Assembly (NCBI GenBank): GCA_041395525.1
Contig: JAWLAH010000007.1
Location: 62,001-126,000, forward strand
From: CADEED01 sp020442965
GTDB lineage: Bacteria; Pseudomonadota; Gammaproteobacteria; Steroidobacterales; Steroidobacteraceae
DNA length: 64,000 nt
Direction: 5' to 3'
Shown: piece after piece, positions 26,009 to 35,670 of the stretch
How positions within the stretch are numbered: the first letter of the stretch is position 1
Layout: each line of letters opens with the position of its first letter
Translations under genes and position numbers: made by a program
The notes under the pieces: model-generated
The model's database searches: none
Told to the model about the DNA's origin: nothing
Seen by the model: only the letters and a program-made list of their open reading frames with translations

Positions 26009-28376
26009 TCGGTTTGCCCGCCTTCTGGTTCGCCAGGAACAGCCAGGTTTCAACTACGGTGTCCGGGTTCAGCGAAATGCTGTCGATGCCTTGCTCGAGC
26101 AACCAGAGCGCAAGATCCGGATGATCCGAAGGGCCTTGCCCACAGATGCCGACGTACTTGCCGTGCTTCTTGCAGGCTCTGATCGCCATCGCCAGCATCG
26201 CCTTGACGGCCTCATCGCGCTCATCGAACAGCTTGGCGACGATGCCGGAGTCGCGATCGAGGCCGAGCGTGAGCTGGGTCATGTCGTTAGAGCCGATCGA
26301 CATGCCATCGAAGAACTCCAGGTATTTCTCCGCCAGCACCGCGTTGGTGGGCAGTTCGCACATCATGATGACTTTGAGGCCATTCTCGCCGCGCTTCAGT
26401 CCATTCAGGGCCAGCAACTCCGTAACCTTGCGAGCCTCTTCGACGGTGCGTACGAACGGCACCATCACCTGAACATGGGTGAGCCCCATCTGCTCGCGCA
26501 CGCGCTTCAGCGCACGGCACTCGAGTTCGAAGCACGGCCGGAAGGTCTCATCGATATAGCGCGAGGCGCCGCGAAATCCCAGCATCGGGTTCTCTTCGGA
26601 CGGTTCGTACAAGCGGCCACCGATGAGGTTGGCGTACTCGTTGGACTTGAAATCGGACAAGCGCACGATCACGGGTTCAGGTGCAAACGCTACGGCAATC
26701 TGTGAAATGCCCTCCGACAATTTGTCGACGTAGAAACCGACCGGGTCGGCATAGCCCGCCATCTGCACGCGGATCTGCTCTTTTGTAGCCGCGTCGACCC
26801 TGTCGAACTCGAGCAGCGCGCGCGGATGCACGCCGATCATACGATTGATGATGAATTCGAGGCGCGCGAGACCGACGCCGTTGTGCGGGATACCCGCGAA
26901 GTCGAACGCGCGATCGGGATTGCCGACGTTCATCATGATCTTGACCGGAATTGGCGGCAGCGAATCGAGTTCGATCTGTTTCTGCTCAAACTCCAGCGCA
27001 CCTTGATAGACATAGCCCGTGTCACCCTCGGCGCAAGATACGGTGATCTCCTGGCCCTCCTTGATCGTCGTGGTGGCGTCACCACATCCCACGACCGCCG
27101 GAATCCCGAGTTCGCGTGCGATGATGGCCGCATGGCAGGTGCGCCCACCGCGGTTGGTGACGATCGCCGCGGCGCGCTTCATGACGGGCTCCCAGTCTGG
27201 GTCCGTCATGTCGGCTACCAACACGTCGCCTGTCTGCACCCGCGCCATTTGCTCGATGTCATTGATGACCCGCGCCGGGCCCGCGCCGATGCGCTGGCCG
27301 ATGCTTCGCCCGGTCGTTAGCACGGTCGAGCGCTGCTTGAGTGTATAGCGCTGAATCGTGCGGCCCTGGCGGCTCTGCACCGTTTCCGGGCGAGCCTGCA
27401 GTATGTAGATCTCGCCCGTTGTGCCGTCCTTGCCCCACTCGATATCCATCGGTTGTTTGTAGTGCTCTTCGATGATGAGCGCCTGGCGCGACAGCGCCAG
27501 CAGATCCTGGTCGTCAATACAAAACCGCGCACGATCGGCCGGTGCGACATCTACCGTGCGCACGCGCTCAGCGCTGCCGGGCGGCGCGTACACCATCTTG
27601 ATGGCCTTGGCGCCCAGATTGCGTCGCACGACGCACTGCTTGCCATCGCGCAGGCCCTTCTTGTAAACATAGAACTCATCGGGATTGACCGCTCCCTGCA
27701 CCACGGTCTCGCCAAGCCCGTACGAGGCCGTGACGAATACCACGTCGCGAAAGCCGGAATCGGTATCGAGCGTGAACATGACGCCACTCGAGCCGATGTC
27801 CGAGCGCACCATGTGCTGGACGCCCGCCGACAACGCGACGAGATTGTGATCGAAGCGCTGATGCACACGGTAGGCAATCGCGCGGTCGTTGAAGAGTGAC
27901 GCGAATACTTCGTGCATCGCCTTGAGAACATTCTCTCTGCCGCTGACATTGAGAAAGGTTTCCTGTTGCCCGGCGAATGATGCCTCTGGCAGGTCCTCGG
28001 CGGTTGCCGATGAGCGAACCGCAACCGCGATATCGCGGCCTGCGCTCATTTTTTCGAACGATTCCAAGACGGCACGTTGGAGGGCGGCCGGAAAGGGCGT
28101 TTGCAGTATCCACTGCCGAATCTGCGCGCCGGTCGCTGCCAGCTGGGTGACGTCTTCTATGTCGAGGTCGGCGAGAGCGATGCGAATGCGCTCGCTGAGA
28201 CCTTGCTGTTGCAGGAACTCGCGATAGGCGTGTGCCGTGGTCGCGAAGCCGCCCGGCACCTTGACTCCGAGCCGGGTCAATTGCCCGATCATCTCGCCGA
28301 TCGATGCATTCTTGCCGCCGACGATCTCGACGTCGTGCATCGTGGCACTCTCAAGAGGCAGCACGTAAGTGTTCAA
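26001..28376 (-). CDS. ppsA: Phosphoenolpyruvate synthase
   Basis: About 791 residues: N-terminal ATP-binding domain (VGGKNASIGEM, SATAEDLPEASFAGQQETFLN), swivelling phosphohistidine domain (GGRTCHAAIIARELGIPAVVGCGDA with catalytic histidine) and C-terminal PEP-binding barrel ending GICGQGPSDHPDLALWLLEQGIDSISLNPD. It converts pyruvate and ATP to PEP, AMP and phosphate for gluconeogenesis. I chose TTG (LNTYVLPLES), five bases after AAGGAG. The neighbouring divergent ppsR encodes its regulator, which phosphorylates a threonine near the catalytic histidine. Confidence 0.95.
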   Translation of the reverse strand: MNTYVLPLESATMHDVEIVGGKNASIGEMIGQLTRLGVKVPGGFATTAHAYREFLQQQGLSERIRIALADLDIEDVTQLAATGAQIRQWILQTPFPAALQRAVLESFEKMSAGRDIAVAVRSSATAEDLPEASFAGQQETFLNVSGRENVLKAMHEVFASLFNDRAIAYRVHQRFDHNLVALSAGVQHMVRSDIGSSGVMFTLDTDSGFRDVVFVTASYGLGETVVQGAVNPDEFYVYKKGLRDGKQCVVRRNLGAKAIKMVYAPPGSAERVRTVDVAPADRARFCIDDQDLLALSRQALIIEEHYKQPMDIEWGKDGTTGEIYILQARPETVQSRQGRTIQRYTLKQRSTVLTTGRSIGQRIGAGPARVINDIEQMARVQTGDVLVADMTDPDWEPVMKRAAAIVTNRGGRTCHAAIIARELGIPAVVGCGDATTTIKEGQEITVSCAEGDTGYVYQGALEFEQKQIELDSLPPIPVKIMMNVGNPDRAFDFAGIPHNGVGLARLEFIINRMIGVHPRALLEFDRVDAATKEQIRVQMAGYADPVGFYVDKLSEGISQIAVAFAPEPVIVRLSDFKSNEYANLIGGRLYEPSEENPMLGFRGASRYIDETFRPCFELECRALKRVREQMGLTHVQVMVPFVRTVEEARKVTELLALNGLKRGENGLKVIMMCELPTNAVLAEKYLEFFDGMSIGSNDMTQLTLGLDRDSGIVAKLFDERDEAVKAMLAMAIRACKKHGKYVGICGQGPSDHPDLALWLLEQGIDSISLNPDTVVETWLFLANQKAGKPTK

Positions 28377-28479
28377 AACGACTCCTTGGCATGTTCCGTA
28401 CACTTGCCGTGTGCGGGGCGCTTTGAAACACTCACGGGCAACGCAACGACCACGTCAATGAGCAACAAAGGCGGCAATA

Positions 28480-29301
28480 GTGGGCAGACGAACAGTGTTC
28501 TTCGTATCCGATCAAACCGGTGTTACAGCCGAAACCATGGGCCACACGCTGCTCACGCAGTTCGAGGGGCTGCAGATTCGGGCTGAAACTTTGCCATTTG
28601 TCTCTGCCGCTGACAAGGCGAACGAAGCCGTTGCCCGAATCAATCGGGCTGGCGTTGACGAAGGTGTGAGGCCGGTCGTATTCAGCACGCTGGTGCAGGA
28701 CGATTTGCGCGCGATTCTGGCGCGATCCGACGCGTTGGTGCTTGACTTCTTCGATGCCTTTGTCGGCCCGCTCGAGCAGGAATTCGGCGTGCGTTCCACT
28801 CATCGCACCGGACGCGCGCATGGCATGACTGATCTGGCTAGTTACACTGCGCGCATCAGCGCGACCAATTTTGCACTGAGTATTGATGACGGCTCCAATC
28901 GCGACTACGATCACGCTGATATCATACTGGTTGGCGTGTCGCGCGTCGGCAAGACGCCCACTTGCCTGTATATGGCGCTGCACTACGGGATTTTTGCAGC
29001 GAACTATCCGCTGACCGAAGAAGACCTGGAGAGCGGTCGTCTGCCGCCCTCGCTCGACGCACATCGGCGCAAGATATTTGGCCTAACAATCAAGGCGGAC
29101 CGACTGCAGCAGATCCGTCACGAACGCCGCCCGGACAGCACGTATTCATCGCTCAAACAGGTGCTCTACGAGCTGCGCAGCGCACAGGCGCTATTCGAGA
29201 AGTATACGATTCCGATACTCGATACGACTGAGTGTTCGATCGAAGAAATGGCAAGTCGCATATTGGCGAAAACCGGCGTCGAACGGCGCGTCAAGCTGTG
29301 A
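28480..29301 (+). CDS. ppsR: PEP synthase regulatory protein (kinase/pyrophosphorylase)
   Basis: DUF299-family bifunctional regulator of 273 residues that inactivates PEP synthase by ADP-dependent phosphorylation and reactivates it by phosphate-dependent removal. Seen: TVFFVSDQTGVTAETMGHTLL at the N-terminus and the P-loop-like GVSRVGKTPTCLYMAL near residue 152. GTG start. It is divergent from ppsA across about 100 bases, the standard arrangement, which supports both calls. Confidence 0.95.
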   Translation: MGRRTVFFVSDQTGVTAETMGHTLLTQFEGLQIRAETLPFVSAADKANEAVARINRAGVDEGVRPVVFSTLVQDDLRAILARSDALVLDFFDAFVGPLEQEFGVRSTHRTGRAHGMTDLASYTARISATNFALSIDDGSNRDYDHADIILVGVSRVGKTPTCLYMALHYGIFAANYPLTEEDLESGRLPPSLDAHRRKIFGLTIKADRLQQIRHERRPDSTYSSLKQVLYELRSAQALFEKYTIPILDTTECSIEEMASRILAKTGVERRVKL

Positions 29302-29443
29302 TCGATTCCTCGACTTGGCCCGGCATTTGCGTCTTGCGTGTTGCGCGCGGTGGGCTATAGTCGGTCAGGTGAGTTACGTAGAAGGCAACGACACCCTTGC
29401 GCTTGTTTCATGGCGTTCGCGGCCGTGCACGTTCGTCGCGTTG

Positions 29444-29833
29444 ATGTCTTTGTATGAGAGCAACCATGCGCGCCTCGTACGCCTCGCCGGTAGTCTCAAA
29501 GAACTTCGTGGCGAATACGTATCGCGCGTCTCGAACGATTGTGACTTGCGTCTCACCGTGCTGGAACGCGCGGCCTACACCGTCACCTGCGAGTTCACTT
29601 ATCTGTTGGGCGAGGCGCCACGCCACACATATCCAGACCTCACGTTGCGGGTGTACCTCGATGCCAACCTGACTGAGGCGCAAGGCTGGGCAGTGGAGCA
29701 CGAGCATCCTCGCCTGCGCCAACTGCGCGCCGCTGCGGAGCGTGAACTGGATCAGCGTTGGGCCCGCAACATGATGCTAAATAAGTGGCTTGAGTACTGC
29801 ATGGATCGGGGTCACTCCTTCCGCCTGACTTAG
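29444..29833 (+). CDS. DUF1249 family protein
   Basis: 129 residues. The pattern of a short N-terminal helix (YESNHARLVRLAGSLKEL), a beta core with LRLTVLERAAYTVTCEFTYLL and YPDLTLRVYLDANLTEA, and the C-terminal NMMLNKWLEYCMDRGHSF is that of the DUF1249 family. Its function is unknown. I chose the internal ATG since the first 43 codons of the open frame are cysteine- and arginine-rich and unlike the family. It commonly sits near housekeeping genes in gammaproteobacteria. Confidence 0.82.
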   Translation: MSLYESNHARLVRLAGSLKELRGEYVSRVSNDCDLRLTVLERAAYTVTCEFTYLLGEAPRHTYPDLTLRVYLDANLTEAQGWAVEHEHPRLRQLRAAAERELDQRWARNMMLNKWLEYCMDRGHSFRLT

Positions 29834-29872
29834 GCGGCGACCGCGGCCCTGCGCGCACTGCCAAGGTCATGG

Positions 29873-30922
29873 ATGAAACTCGCCCACTTCGCATTTCGTA
29901 GAGAAGAAGCGCCGCCGCAGCCAGCCGAGGATGGCCGCGTCGTTGAGCTATTCCGCAGCCGCTCGGAGCTGCGCAAGCAGCATGAGGACTTGCAGCTTGA
30001 TCTCAACCGACAGCGCGATCGGCTCAAGCAACAGGAAGCAGCGACCCAACGCGTGCGCGACATACTCGAGGTACTGGAGCAGCGCCTCGGCGGAGCGGAC
30101 ACAGGGTATCCAGCGCTGGCGTTCTATCATCTTCGGGCTATGTGGGCCGACGGCCGCGAGTTGATTCGCGCCTTTGTCGCCGATCTGGCTAACAGGCAAG
30201 TCGAGCGCGAGCGCAAGATGCATGACCTCGGCGGCAACAAGCGCCAGTTCGAGCAGCGCAAGGCGGTCGAAGTCCGTCTGCACGCTGCACAGTTGGACTT
30301 GGTCGACGCGCGGCAGGCCGCGCAGAAAATCGAAGCAGAGTTGCAGGTGCTCAATCGTTGGTGGCACAGGAAGCGCCGCACCGAGATTGCCAACAAGCTG
30401 CCGGCCGCAAATGCGGCGGTGACAGTCGCTGAGTTGGCGCTCGAGCAGGCGCACGCCGACATTTCGGCGCTGGAGGCGCGCAGAGATTCCGACTTTCCCG
30501 GCCTGGCCGTCGGTACGCGCCGCGCGATCAACCTGGCGGCGATTGCGTACGCGGAGGTCTTGTGTCTGCGATTGATTCGCACGCCGCTCTTGCAGATGGC
30601 GCGCGAGGCGGTCGGACGGCGCGAGGTGATCGACGACTATGGTTCGCCCGAAGACTGCCAGAGGTTGATGGCGGACGTGGAGCACGCGCGCAAGGTGTTA
30701 GCGGTGCGCACAGGGCTGACGAAGCAGGTTGGGCCGCGGGTCGAACGGCTGAAGAAGACCGCCAAATATCGAAGTTCAATCGAGGTAGTGCCGGTTGCGG
30801 AAACCGTGCACGTCGCCGCAGGCGACGTCATGGAGCTCAAGGCCGTCGGCGCCAACGCCAATCGGCTGCCCAACGTGGTAGCGGAGGATACCTGGGACCT
30901 GTTCAGCATTTTGCTGAAGTAA
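29873..30922 (+). CDS. Coiled-coil protein of unknown function
   Basis: 349 residues, no signal peptide and no membrane segment, so likely cytoplasmic. Residues 27-75 (RSELRKQHEDLQLDLNRQRD onward) and about 105-210 are strongly heptad-like, rich in E, R, Q and A, with an RWWHRKRRTEIANKL interruption. The C-terminal 60 residues are not coiled-coil and end in a hydrophobic DTWDLFSILLK. I do not recognise a family. It stands alone, 39 bases after the DUF1249 gene and opposite prc. The composition matches its neighbours, so transfer is not indicated. Confidence 0.8.
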   Translation: MKLAHFAFRREEAPPQPAEDGRVVELFRSRSELRKQHEDLQLDLNRQRDRLKQQEAATQRVRDILEVLEQRLGGADTGYPALAFYHLRAMWADGRELIRAFVADLANRQVERERKMHDLGGNKRQFEQRKAVEVRLHAAQLDLVDARQAAQKIEAELQVLNRWWHRKRRTEIANKLPAANAAVTVAELALEQAHADISALEARRDSDFPGLAVGTRRAINLAAIAYAEVLCLRLIRTPLLQMAREAVGRREVIDDYGSPEDCQRLMADVEHARKVLAVRTGLTKQVGPRVERLKKTAKYRSSIEVVPVAETVHVAAGDVMELKAVGANANRLPNVVAEDTWDLFSILLK

Positions 30923-31101
30923 CGCCACAGGCGATCGCGACCCACCTAACGACATGAGTTTCGGCACGAGATCGAAGCCGAATACCATCCAAGTGGACCT
31001 GGAATGCGGCCCCCAAACACCCCCAGGCTTATTGGGGCGCGAACCATGGGTAGAGAGCTGCGAGAATTACCGCGTTGTAGTTGACCACTAATCCGGCAAT
31101 G

Positions 31102-33246
31102 CTAGTCGTCTTGAGCCTCGGGTTTGTCGGGGTCCGCCCGCTTCACCGTCTGCGTCGGCGGGGGGGCCGGGGGAACGCCGGCGACCACGTCTCCCATGAT
31201 TTCGGTCGCCTGTTCAAGGACTGCGTCCGGCGCGGTCTCACCTTCGAACTCGTCCACCGTTTTGAGCAGCGGGAGCTTCATCGCGGTGCGGCGCTCATTC
31301 TCGCGTGCCAATCGCTCGTGATCGAGTCGCTCCCGCTCCGCTTTGCGATCTGCCAGATTGAGGGAGATGCTGCTCTGTTTACGCATCGAATCGAGTGCCG
31401 CGAGATCCGCTACCAGCCAGCGATAGTCAGGGTCGTGATCCGCACGGGTGCGCTCTTCGAGCGCCAGCGTGGCGATTGACGTCTTGGGCATCCGGGCTTC
31501 CAGTCTGAAGGGTACACCCGGTATCCGATCCCAAGGCAGTGCGCCCGGCAGCGCACTCTCGCCGACCTCATCGATATCGATGGGCGAGCGTAGCGGCACG
31601 TCCGGTTCGACGCCGCGATGCTGCGTGCTCTCGCCCGTAACACGGTAGAACTTGCCGATCGTGACCGTCAGCTGACCACTAGTTGGCTTGGACGACCACC
31701 GATCGAGAGGCACCAGATTTTGCACGGTGCCCTTGCCAAAGGTGCGCTGCCCGACGATCAGGCCACGGCGGTAATCCTGGATCGCCCCTGCAAAAATCTC
31801 GGACGCCGATGCGCTGAATCGGTCGACCAACACCACGAGCGGGCCCGCGTAGGCGATGCCCGGATCCGGATCGTCCTGTACCTCGAGTTCGCCGGTGGTT
31901 ACCTTCAACTGCACCACGGGTCCTTTGTCGATGAACAATCCGGTCAGCGCGGTCGCTTCGGGTAGGTAGCCGCCGCCATTGCCGCGCAAATCGAGTACGA
32001 CACCGTCCACTTTCTCCGCCTTGGCTTCATCGAGCAGCTTACGTACATCGCGGGTCGTGCTACGGAAGTCCTTGTCGCCGGCGCTTTGTGCCTGCACATC
32101 CTGATAGAAACCTGGCACGGTGATCACCGCGACCTTCAGGCTGCGGTCGCCGCGCTCGATGGTGCGCAGCTCTTTCTTCGCCGCCTGTGCCTCCAGCGTG
32201 ACTTTATTGCGCGTGAATTCCAGCGTTTTTTCCGCTGAACCCGGCGCGGCGCCGGACGCCAGAATTTGCAGTCGAACCTGGGTGCCGGCTTTGCCGCGGA
32301 TAAGCTGCACCACGTCGTCCAGTCGCCAACCGATGACATCGGTTACCGGGCCTTCGCGCCCCTGGCCGACGCCGGTGATTCGATCGTTGGTTTTCAAGTT
32401 GCCCGCGACTGCCGCAGGGCCTCCTTCGATGACATTCATGATCGTTACGTAGTCATCGATGAGTTGCAGCGAAGCACCGATACCGTCGTAATTGAGGCTC
32501 ATCTGAATACGATATTCCTCAGAGCTGCGCGGTGAGAAATAGCTCGAGTGCGGATCGTATGCGCGAGCGTAACCATTCATCAATGCTTCAAAAACATCGT
32601 CAGCGGTCACTTGGTCGACCCGTTTGAGCGAATGCTGATAGCGTTTGCGCAGGATATCGCGCGCCTCCGGCCAGCTCTTGCCAGTCAGCAGCAGCGACAA
32701 AGCATCGTTCTTTACGCGCTTGCGCCAAATCTCGTTCAGTTCGTCAGTGCTAGTGGGCCATTGCGCCTTCTCACGATCGAACTCGAAACTCTCTTTGGCG
32801 GTCCAGTCCGGTTCTTGCGCGAGCGCGTCGATGGCGTATTGCAGGCGCTCGCGATTGCGTTGCTGATAGCGTGCAAAAATCGCGAATGCGCCGTCGATCT
32901 CGCCGCTACGCGCCATGTCGTCGAAGCGTAATCGGTACTGTTCAAAGTCCTTGAGGTCGCTTGCCAGCAGGTAGGACCGCTGCCGATCGATCGTGTCGAG
33001 GTAACGATCGAACACGACGCTCGACATCCTGTCGTCCAGCTTTGCGCCGGTGTAATGCATCCCCTCCAGCATCGAGCTGACACGGCGCGCGATGGCGCGC
33101 TGGCGCTCAGTCGGCGCGATTGAGCCCGGCGGCAGCAGCGACGTGCTAGCCGGCGCAGGTGCGGACCCCGCGGTAATTACCAGCGCAGCCGCGAGTGCGC
33201 AGGTGGCGAGGAAGGCAAACGGACTATTACGCCGACGATGAATCAT
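31102..33246 (-). CDS. prc: Tail-specific carboxy-terminal protease Prc
   Basis: 714 residues: signal peptide (RRRNSPFAFLATCALAAALVITAGSA), N-terminal helical domain, PDZ domain (GIGASLQLIDDYVTIMNVIEGGPA onward), S41 peptidase core and C-terminal DUF3340-type region. The catalytic serine is in VLVDRFSASASEIFAGAIQDY and the lysine in GQRTFGKGTVQ, about 26 residues apart as in E. coli Prc. It acts in the periplasm on murein hydrolases and lipoproteins. I chose the ATG at MIHRRRN, since the 12 residues before it do not help the signal peptide. Confidence 0.94.
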   Translation of the reverse strand: MIHRRRNSPFAFLATCALAAALVITAGSAPAPASTSLLPPGSIAPTERQRAIARRVSSMLEGMHYTGAKLDDRMSSVVFDRYLDTIDRQRSYLLASDLKDFEQYRLRFDDMARSGEIDGAFAIFARYQQRNRERLQYAIDALAQEPDWTAKESFEFDREKAQWPTSTDELNEIWRKRVKNDALSLLLTGKSWPEARDILRKRYQHSLKRVDQVTADDVFEALMNGYARAYDPHSSYFSPRSSEEYRIQMSLNYDGIGASLQLIDDYVTIMNVIEGGPAAVAGNLKTNDRITGVGQGREGPVTDVIGWRLDDVVQLIRGKAGTQVRLQILASGAAPGSAEKTLEFTRNKVTLEAQAAKKELRTIERGDRSLKVAVITVPGFYQDVQAQSAGDKDFRSTTRDVRKLLDEAKAEKVDGVVLDLRGNGGGYLPEATALTGLFIDKGPVVQLKVTTGELEVQDDPDPGIAYAGPLVVLVDRFSASASEIFAGAIQDYRRGLIVGQRTFGKGTVQNLVPLDRWSSKPTSGQLTVTIGKFYRVTGESTQHRGVEPDVPLRSPIDIDEVGESALPGALPWDRIPGVPFRLEARMPKTSIATLALEERTRADHDPDYRWLVADLAALDSMRKQSSISLNLADRKAERERLDHERLARENERRTAMKLPLLKTVDEFEGETAPDAVLEQATEIMGDVVAGVPPAPPPTQTVKRADPDKPEAQDD

Positions 33247-33346
33247 GTAACTCCGGGCCGCGATGGGCGGCAACAAGTACAATGCAAGGCTAAGGCCCTG
33301 GGGAGGGCCGCAACAAGCATCACGATATCCTAACCCGTACTGCCCA

Positions 33347-33637
33347 ATGAAGCCCTTAACAGTTCTGATCGGAATCGTGATGGGATCGCTGGTCTCGACG
33401 ACGATCGCCCTGTTTCTGACATTAGTCGTATTCCTGCTGCTGCCAGAGTTCCGCGAACGTGCCGCGCACGAGCTGGGACCGCTGATCAGTGCATTTGTGC
33501 TGATTCTGGCGGCGGCAATCGCCGCAGCGTACAGCTTCTACGGCGAACTGCGGGTTCGCCGTTGGCGCGGGTGGGGGCATGCGGCGCTCATCGCGATGCT
33601 GGCGGCGATTGTCGCTGTTTACTGGCCGCGTTCCTAG
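33347..33637 (+). CDS. Small membrane protein, unknown function
   Basis: 96 residues with three hydrophobic segments: VLIGIVMGSLVSTTIALFLTLVVFLLL (about 5-31), an internal LISAFVLILAAAIAAAYSFYG (about 45-65) and a C-terminal ALIAMLAAIVAVYW. I do not recognise a family. It is divergent from prc over about 100 bases. The ATG (MKPLTVLIG) is preferred over an upstream start whose extra 28 residues are proline- and glycine-rich and unlike a membrane lead-in. Confidence 0.7.
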   Translation: MKPLTVLIGIVMGSLVSTTIALFLTLVVFLLLPEFRERAAHELGPLISAFVLILAAAIAAAYSFYGELRVRRWRGWGHAALIAMLAAIVAVYWPRS

Positions 33638-33974
33638 TCTGGCACGCCTGCCCGCGATCGAAAGGCAATTGGACATGTCCTCGTTTGAGTCTCGCCGACC
33701 GGTGGCAGTTCCCCTGTTCGCGGCGTGACCACTGCTGTCGCCTTGCGCAACATCGCCGATCGATCCGACCGTTGCGCGGAGCCTGTCGGTGCCGCTGCCC
33801 AGGCCGGTCTCCATTGCGAGCTGTCGGCGTGATTTCTCCAGCCTGGCGTCGGACGACTCTGGTGCTCGAAAACCGGGCTCCACGGGTGCGCAACAGACGC
33901 CAGATTGGCGACGAGTATCGTGCGATCCGCGAACGCAGCCGGGCCGCGATGGCACGGCGATCAGCGCTGCCGGA
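33638..33974 (+). other. Gap without a supportable gene
   Basis: Several overlapping open readings exist on both strands, but all are rich in R, C and S in the way of shadow frames, and none resembles a family. No terminator hairpin, repeat or RNA structure was recognised. Confidence 0.5.
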
Positions 33975-34187
33975 CTAGCGGCGGTCCTCGCGCCGGCGCC
34001 AGGGTATCTGTGCAGTCTTGCCGCCAGCGCTGTTATACGGATCGAACCCTGGCGCGTCGTTCGCGAGGCCCATCTCGCCTACGAGCTTCACTTTGATTTT
34101 CTGAATACCGGTCGCGTCGTGTTCCGCGGGCCGCGACTGCGTCGCCGCAGCGTTGGTCGATCCCGTATCGGTCGGCTCGCGCATCAT
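33975..34187 (-). CDS. Small hydrophilic hypothetical protein
   Basis: 70 residues. The C-terminal part KIKVKLVGEMGLANDAPGFD followed by PYNSAGGKTAQIPWRRREDRR has natural protein composition. Short proteobacterial proteins with a GFDPYNS-type motif and a basic tail look similar. There is no signal peptide or membrane segment. It begins with two consecutive ATGs. Support is limited to composition and this weak resemblance. Confidence 0.42.
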   Translation of the reverse strand: MMREPTDTGSTNAAATQSRPAEHDATGIQKIKVKLVGEMGLANDAPGFDPYNSAGGKTAQIPWRRREDRR

Positions 34188-34315
34188 TCGCCCCTAGCTT
34201 GCTTCATTCGTCATCTCAGCAACGATGGGCGCAATGTTGCCAGTTGGCGACGGCCCGAAGGGCCAACAATTTGCAATGCGTGACGACCGTCACACAAATG
34301 TGGTTGCAATTTGAC

Positions 34316-34546
34316 CTAACGGGTGAAGCGCCAGACGAGCGCGAGCAGGCGAGCCAGCAGATAAAATCCGTAGGGACCCACAACAGCGAGCCAAACGCTC
34401 AGATGGCCGTTGATCAGGCCGCGAAAGTAATCCGCGAACAGCGCGAGCAGCCCGCCGTTGGCGTACGCACCGAGCGTCAATCGACCGGCGAGAAATATCA
34501 GCACGGGTAGTATCAATAGCCCGATCACGAGCGCGATGACCAACAT
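34316..34546 (-). CDS. Small membrane protein, unknown function
   Basis: 76 residues starting MLVIALVIGLLILPVLIFLAG, a clear transmembrane helix, then GAYANGGLLALFADYFRGL and a second segment WLAVVGPYGFYLLARLLALVW, ending RFTR. The frame can be extended 27 residues upstream, but that part is serine- and arginine-rich. It is divergent from the downstream oxidoreductase. No family is recognised. Confidence 0.65.
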   Translation of the reverse strand: MLVIALVIGLLILPVLIFLAGRLTLGAYANGGLLALFADYFRGLINGHLSVWLAVVGPYGFYLLARLLALVWRFTR

Positions 34547-34691
34547 CGATAGCTCGCGCCTGAGCGGCGATTGCGCATGAAACGAACGCCAAGTACTAGA
34601 CAAAGAAGCAAACACCAGCGATCGCAACTCCCTGTGAGCGCCACGGCAGGCTGCACCTCAACCGCTGGCTCCGATGCGCGCATAATAGCGC

Positions 34692-35651
34692 ATGAGCAGC
34701 ATCCGCACCGCCGTGATCGGCGTGGGCTACCTCGGTCGCTTTCACGCGCAGAAGTACGCCCAGAATGCAGCGAGCACGCTGGTCGCCGTGGTGGACACGC
34801 TGGCCGACGCGCGCGAGCGAGTGGCCGCAGCGTTAGGGACCAGACACCTGAGCGACTATCGGGAACTGCTCGGGCAGGTAGACGCGGTCAGCGTCGTGAC
34901 CACGACGCCCGCCCATTTCGAGATTGCCGCCGCTTTCTTGCAATCCGGTGCGCACGTGCTGGTGGAAAAGCCGATTACCGAGTCCGTACAGCAGGCGCGC
35001 GAGCTGATCGCGCTTGCGAGCCACCATGAACGGGTACTTCAGGTTGGGCACCTCGAGCGTTTCAATCCGGCCGTGCGTGCCGCGGAGCCGCACCTGACGA
35101 CGCCGCGATTTATCGAGTCGCAACGGCTTGCGCCATACAAGGAGCGCGGGACCGACGTCAATGTCGTACTGGACCTGATGATTCATGATATCGATCTGAT
35201 CCAGAGCATCACCCGCAGCGAAATCGTCTCGATCGATGCAATCGGCAGTCCGGTGTTCTCGGATGCGATCGACATCGCGAATGCGCGCATTGCCTTCGCC
35301 AATGGTTGCATTGCTAACACCACCGCGAGCCGCGTGAGCTTGAAAAGCGAGCGCAAGCTGCGCGTTTTCGAGGATGACGCTTACCTATCGCTCGATCTGC
35401 AGCAAAAAATTCTGACGCTCATCCGCAAGCGTGCGGGTGCGCCGGAGCCAGGGCAACTGCCGGTCGTGATCGAAGAGGCGAGTTTTGAGCAGGGTGACGC
35501 GCTCGGCGCCGAAATTGAATCTTTCCTGGCCTGCATTGTCGAAAGGAAAGACCCTATCGTGACGGGCGACGACGGGCTGCGTGCGCTGGAGACCGCGATC
35601 CGGATCTCCCAGCAGGTGAGTTCAGGTTTGGCGGCACGCAGTCGGGCTTGA
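34692..35651 (+). CDS. Gfo/Idh/MocA-family NAD(P)-dependent sugar oxidoreductase
   Basis: 319 residues. Rossmann motif AVIGVGYLGRFHAQKYA at residues 7-23, the EKPITES motif (VLVEKPIT) and QVGHLERFNP typical of the family, plus MIHDIDLIQSI. Such enzymes oxidise or reduce a hydroxyl of a sugar or sugar nucleotide. The GHLERFNPA and LDLMIHDIDL signatures resemble the UDP-GlcNAc 3-dehydrogenases (GnnA type) of lipid A modification, but no GnnB-like transaminase or lpx gene is adjacent here, so the substrate is open. Confidence 0.88.
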   Translation: MSSIRTAVIGVGYLGRFHAQKYAQNAASTLVAVVDTLADARERVAAALGTRHLSDYRELLGQVDAVSVVTTTPAHFEIAAAFLQSGAHVLVEKPITESVQQARELIALASHHERVLQVGHLERFNPAVRAAEPHLTTPRFIESQRLAPYKERGTDVNVVLDLMIHDIDLIQSITRSEIVSIDAIGSPVFSDAIDIANARIAFANGCIANTTASRVSLKSERKLRVFEDDAYLSLDLQQKILTLIRKRAGAPEPGQLPVVIEEASFEQGDALGAEIESFLACIVERKDPIVTGDDGLRALETAIRISQQVSSGLAARSRA

Positions 35652-35670
35652 AATTCCGCCAAGCATTCCC

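Noticed and set aside
30960..31080. Small hairpin CCCCA-TTGGGG region after the coiled-coil gene as a terminator.
   Set aside because: The stem is short, and no T-run follows on either strand.
33422..33955. Minus-strand frame of 177 residues covering the gap after the small membrane protein.
   Set aside because: Arginine- and serine-rich shadow of the plus-strand gene with no recognisable family.
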